A stretch of DNA of 7,618 nt from an uncultured Nostocoides sp. (GTDB lineage: Bacteria; Actinomycetota; Actinomycetes; Actinomycetales; Dermatophilaceae). The position numbers were made by a program, and so were the translations under genes. Below are positions 7,336 to 7,618 of this stretch, in pieces. A model generated the notes under the pieces. The model saw only the letters and a list, made by a program, of their open reading frames with translations. It did not search any database and was not told where the DNA came from. Every line of letters starts with the position of its first letter. The stretch's first letter is position 1. Location of the stretch: contig CAKZIH010000148.1 in assembly GCA_936931335.1 (NCBI GenBank), positions 1 to 7,618 of the forward strand, written 5' to 3'.

Positions 7336-7359
7336 CCTGCCCCTATGCCCCCGTGCCTG

Positions 7360-7618
7360 TCAGAACACGCCGGTTGCGGCCTCGCGTCGAGGGTCGCCTG
7401 CCGCCTCGAGCTGGCCGTCCTCGCGCAGATAAGCCGCGCCGACGCCGCCGAAGAACATCGACCGCTCCCCGTGCCCGCGGGAGGGCAACGATGATGCCCG
7501 CACCGCCGCGACGACCTCCGGGTCCTCCTCGAACTCGACGACCCCTTGGCCGTCGACGATCGACACGTGCACCCGCGGCCGGTCGATCGCGGACTGGAGG
7601 TCGAGCCCGTGCAGGCAC
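7360..7618 (-). CDS. ggt: Gamma-glutamyltransferase, C-terminal end (cut by window edge)
   Basis: The last 85 residues of a protein whose start is beyond the right edge. The frame reads LHGLDLQSAIDRPRVHV near the edge, then SMFFGGVGAAYL and EAAGDPRREAATG before the TGA at 7362-7360. From family knowledge, gamma-glutamyltransferases (Ntn-hydrolases that transfer or hydrolyse the gamma-glutamyl group of glutathione and related peptides) end with 'L..AI..PR.H', a late 'GGV.A' and 'GADPRRxGxAxG', and this tail matches that order. The catalytic threonine and the substrate-binding arginine are outside the window, so activity cannot be judged. It is on the same strand as the operon but separated by 338 bp, and is more likely the chromosomal flank than a member of the system. 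An overlapping frame to 7343 is very Arg-rich and is a shadow. Confidence 0.8.
   Translation of the reverse strand, partial: CLHGLDLQSAIDRPRVHVSIVDGQGVVEFEEDPEVVAAVRASSLPSRGHGERSMFFGGVGAAYLREDGQLEAAGDPRREAATGVF

Larger units (their letters stand above)
7022..7359. other. Intergenic region upstream of the putative defence operon
   Basis: This 338-bp gap separates the gamma-glutamyltransferase stop from the first operon gene, so it should hold the terminator of one and the promoter of the other. I see no convincing gene on either strand: the in-frame leftward extension from 7282 and the rightward frame from 7160 both translate to Arg/Ala/Ser/Pro-rich sequence without family resemblance. TATGTT on the minus strand (7071-7066) fits a loose -10 hexamer, but the only nearby -35-like sequence, TTGTCG (7088-7083), is 11 bases away rather than about 17, so I do not call a promoter. 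Two 14-bp palindromes are listed separately. A third, weaker inverted repeat is GCCCA/TGGGC (7224-7228 with 7237-7241). No tRNA, direct-repeat pair or transposase remnant is visible. Confidence 0.6.

Noticed and set aside
7343..7618. Minus-strand frame overlapping the gamma-glutamyltransferase tail
   Set aside because: The translation is almost entirely Arg, Gly, Ala and Pro; the other frame gives a clear gamma-glutamyltransferase C-terminus.
1..7618. CRISPR array, tRNA, rRNA, transposase or insertion-sequence ends
   Set aside because: I saw no regularly spaced repeats, no tRNA-like cloverleaf sequence and no transposase-like reading frame on either strand.

Overview
The window looks like chromosomal DNA from a high-GC Gram-positive (actinobacterial) genome. 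Hand-counted sample rows run from about 62% to 72% GC, the genes start with ATG or GTG, and protein composition is Ala/Arg/Asp/Glu/Val rich. Assignment below phylum level is not possible from the sequence. All real genes that I can see lie on the minus strand, so transcription runs from right to left.

Layout, in transcription order. (a) At the right edge (7360-7618) is the C-terminal end of a gamma-glutamyltransferase, an ordinary housekeeping/peptide-metabolism gene that probably marks the chromosomal flank. (b) A 338-bp gap (7022-7359) follows, without a convincing gene; it holds two short perfect palindromes and a Shine-Dalgarno sequence. (c) A tightly packed three-gene run then begins. 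The first gene (2381-7021, 1546 aa) fuses an N-terminal sacsin/HSP90-like GHKL ATPase to a long uncharacterised middle region and a C-terminal DEAH superfamily-2 helicase. The second (678-2384, 568 aa) is a compact UvrD/Rep-like superfamily-1 helicase whose start overlaps the stop of the first. The third (1-674, cut by the window edge) starts 3 bases after the second gene's stop; its 224 visible residues match the N-terminal pattern I know from DrmA, the core helicase of the DISARM anti-phage system.

The overlapping or near-abutting junctions argue for one co-translated operon. Two helicases of different superfamilies, a GHKL ATPase fused to one of them, and a probable DrmA make an anti-phage or anti-plasmid defence locus the best reading. 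In the DISARM loci I know, drmA is followed by drmB (DUF1998) and drmC (phospholipase-D-like nuclease), with a DNA methylase and sometimes an SNF2 helicase nearby. Here the two genes upstream of the drmA-like gene are not standard DISARM components, so the locus may be a DISARM variant or a composite system. No nuclease or methylase is visible; if they exist they must lie beyond position 1. The drmA call rests on only the N-terminal 224 residues and on memory of the family, and it is the main uncertainty.
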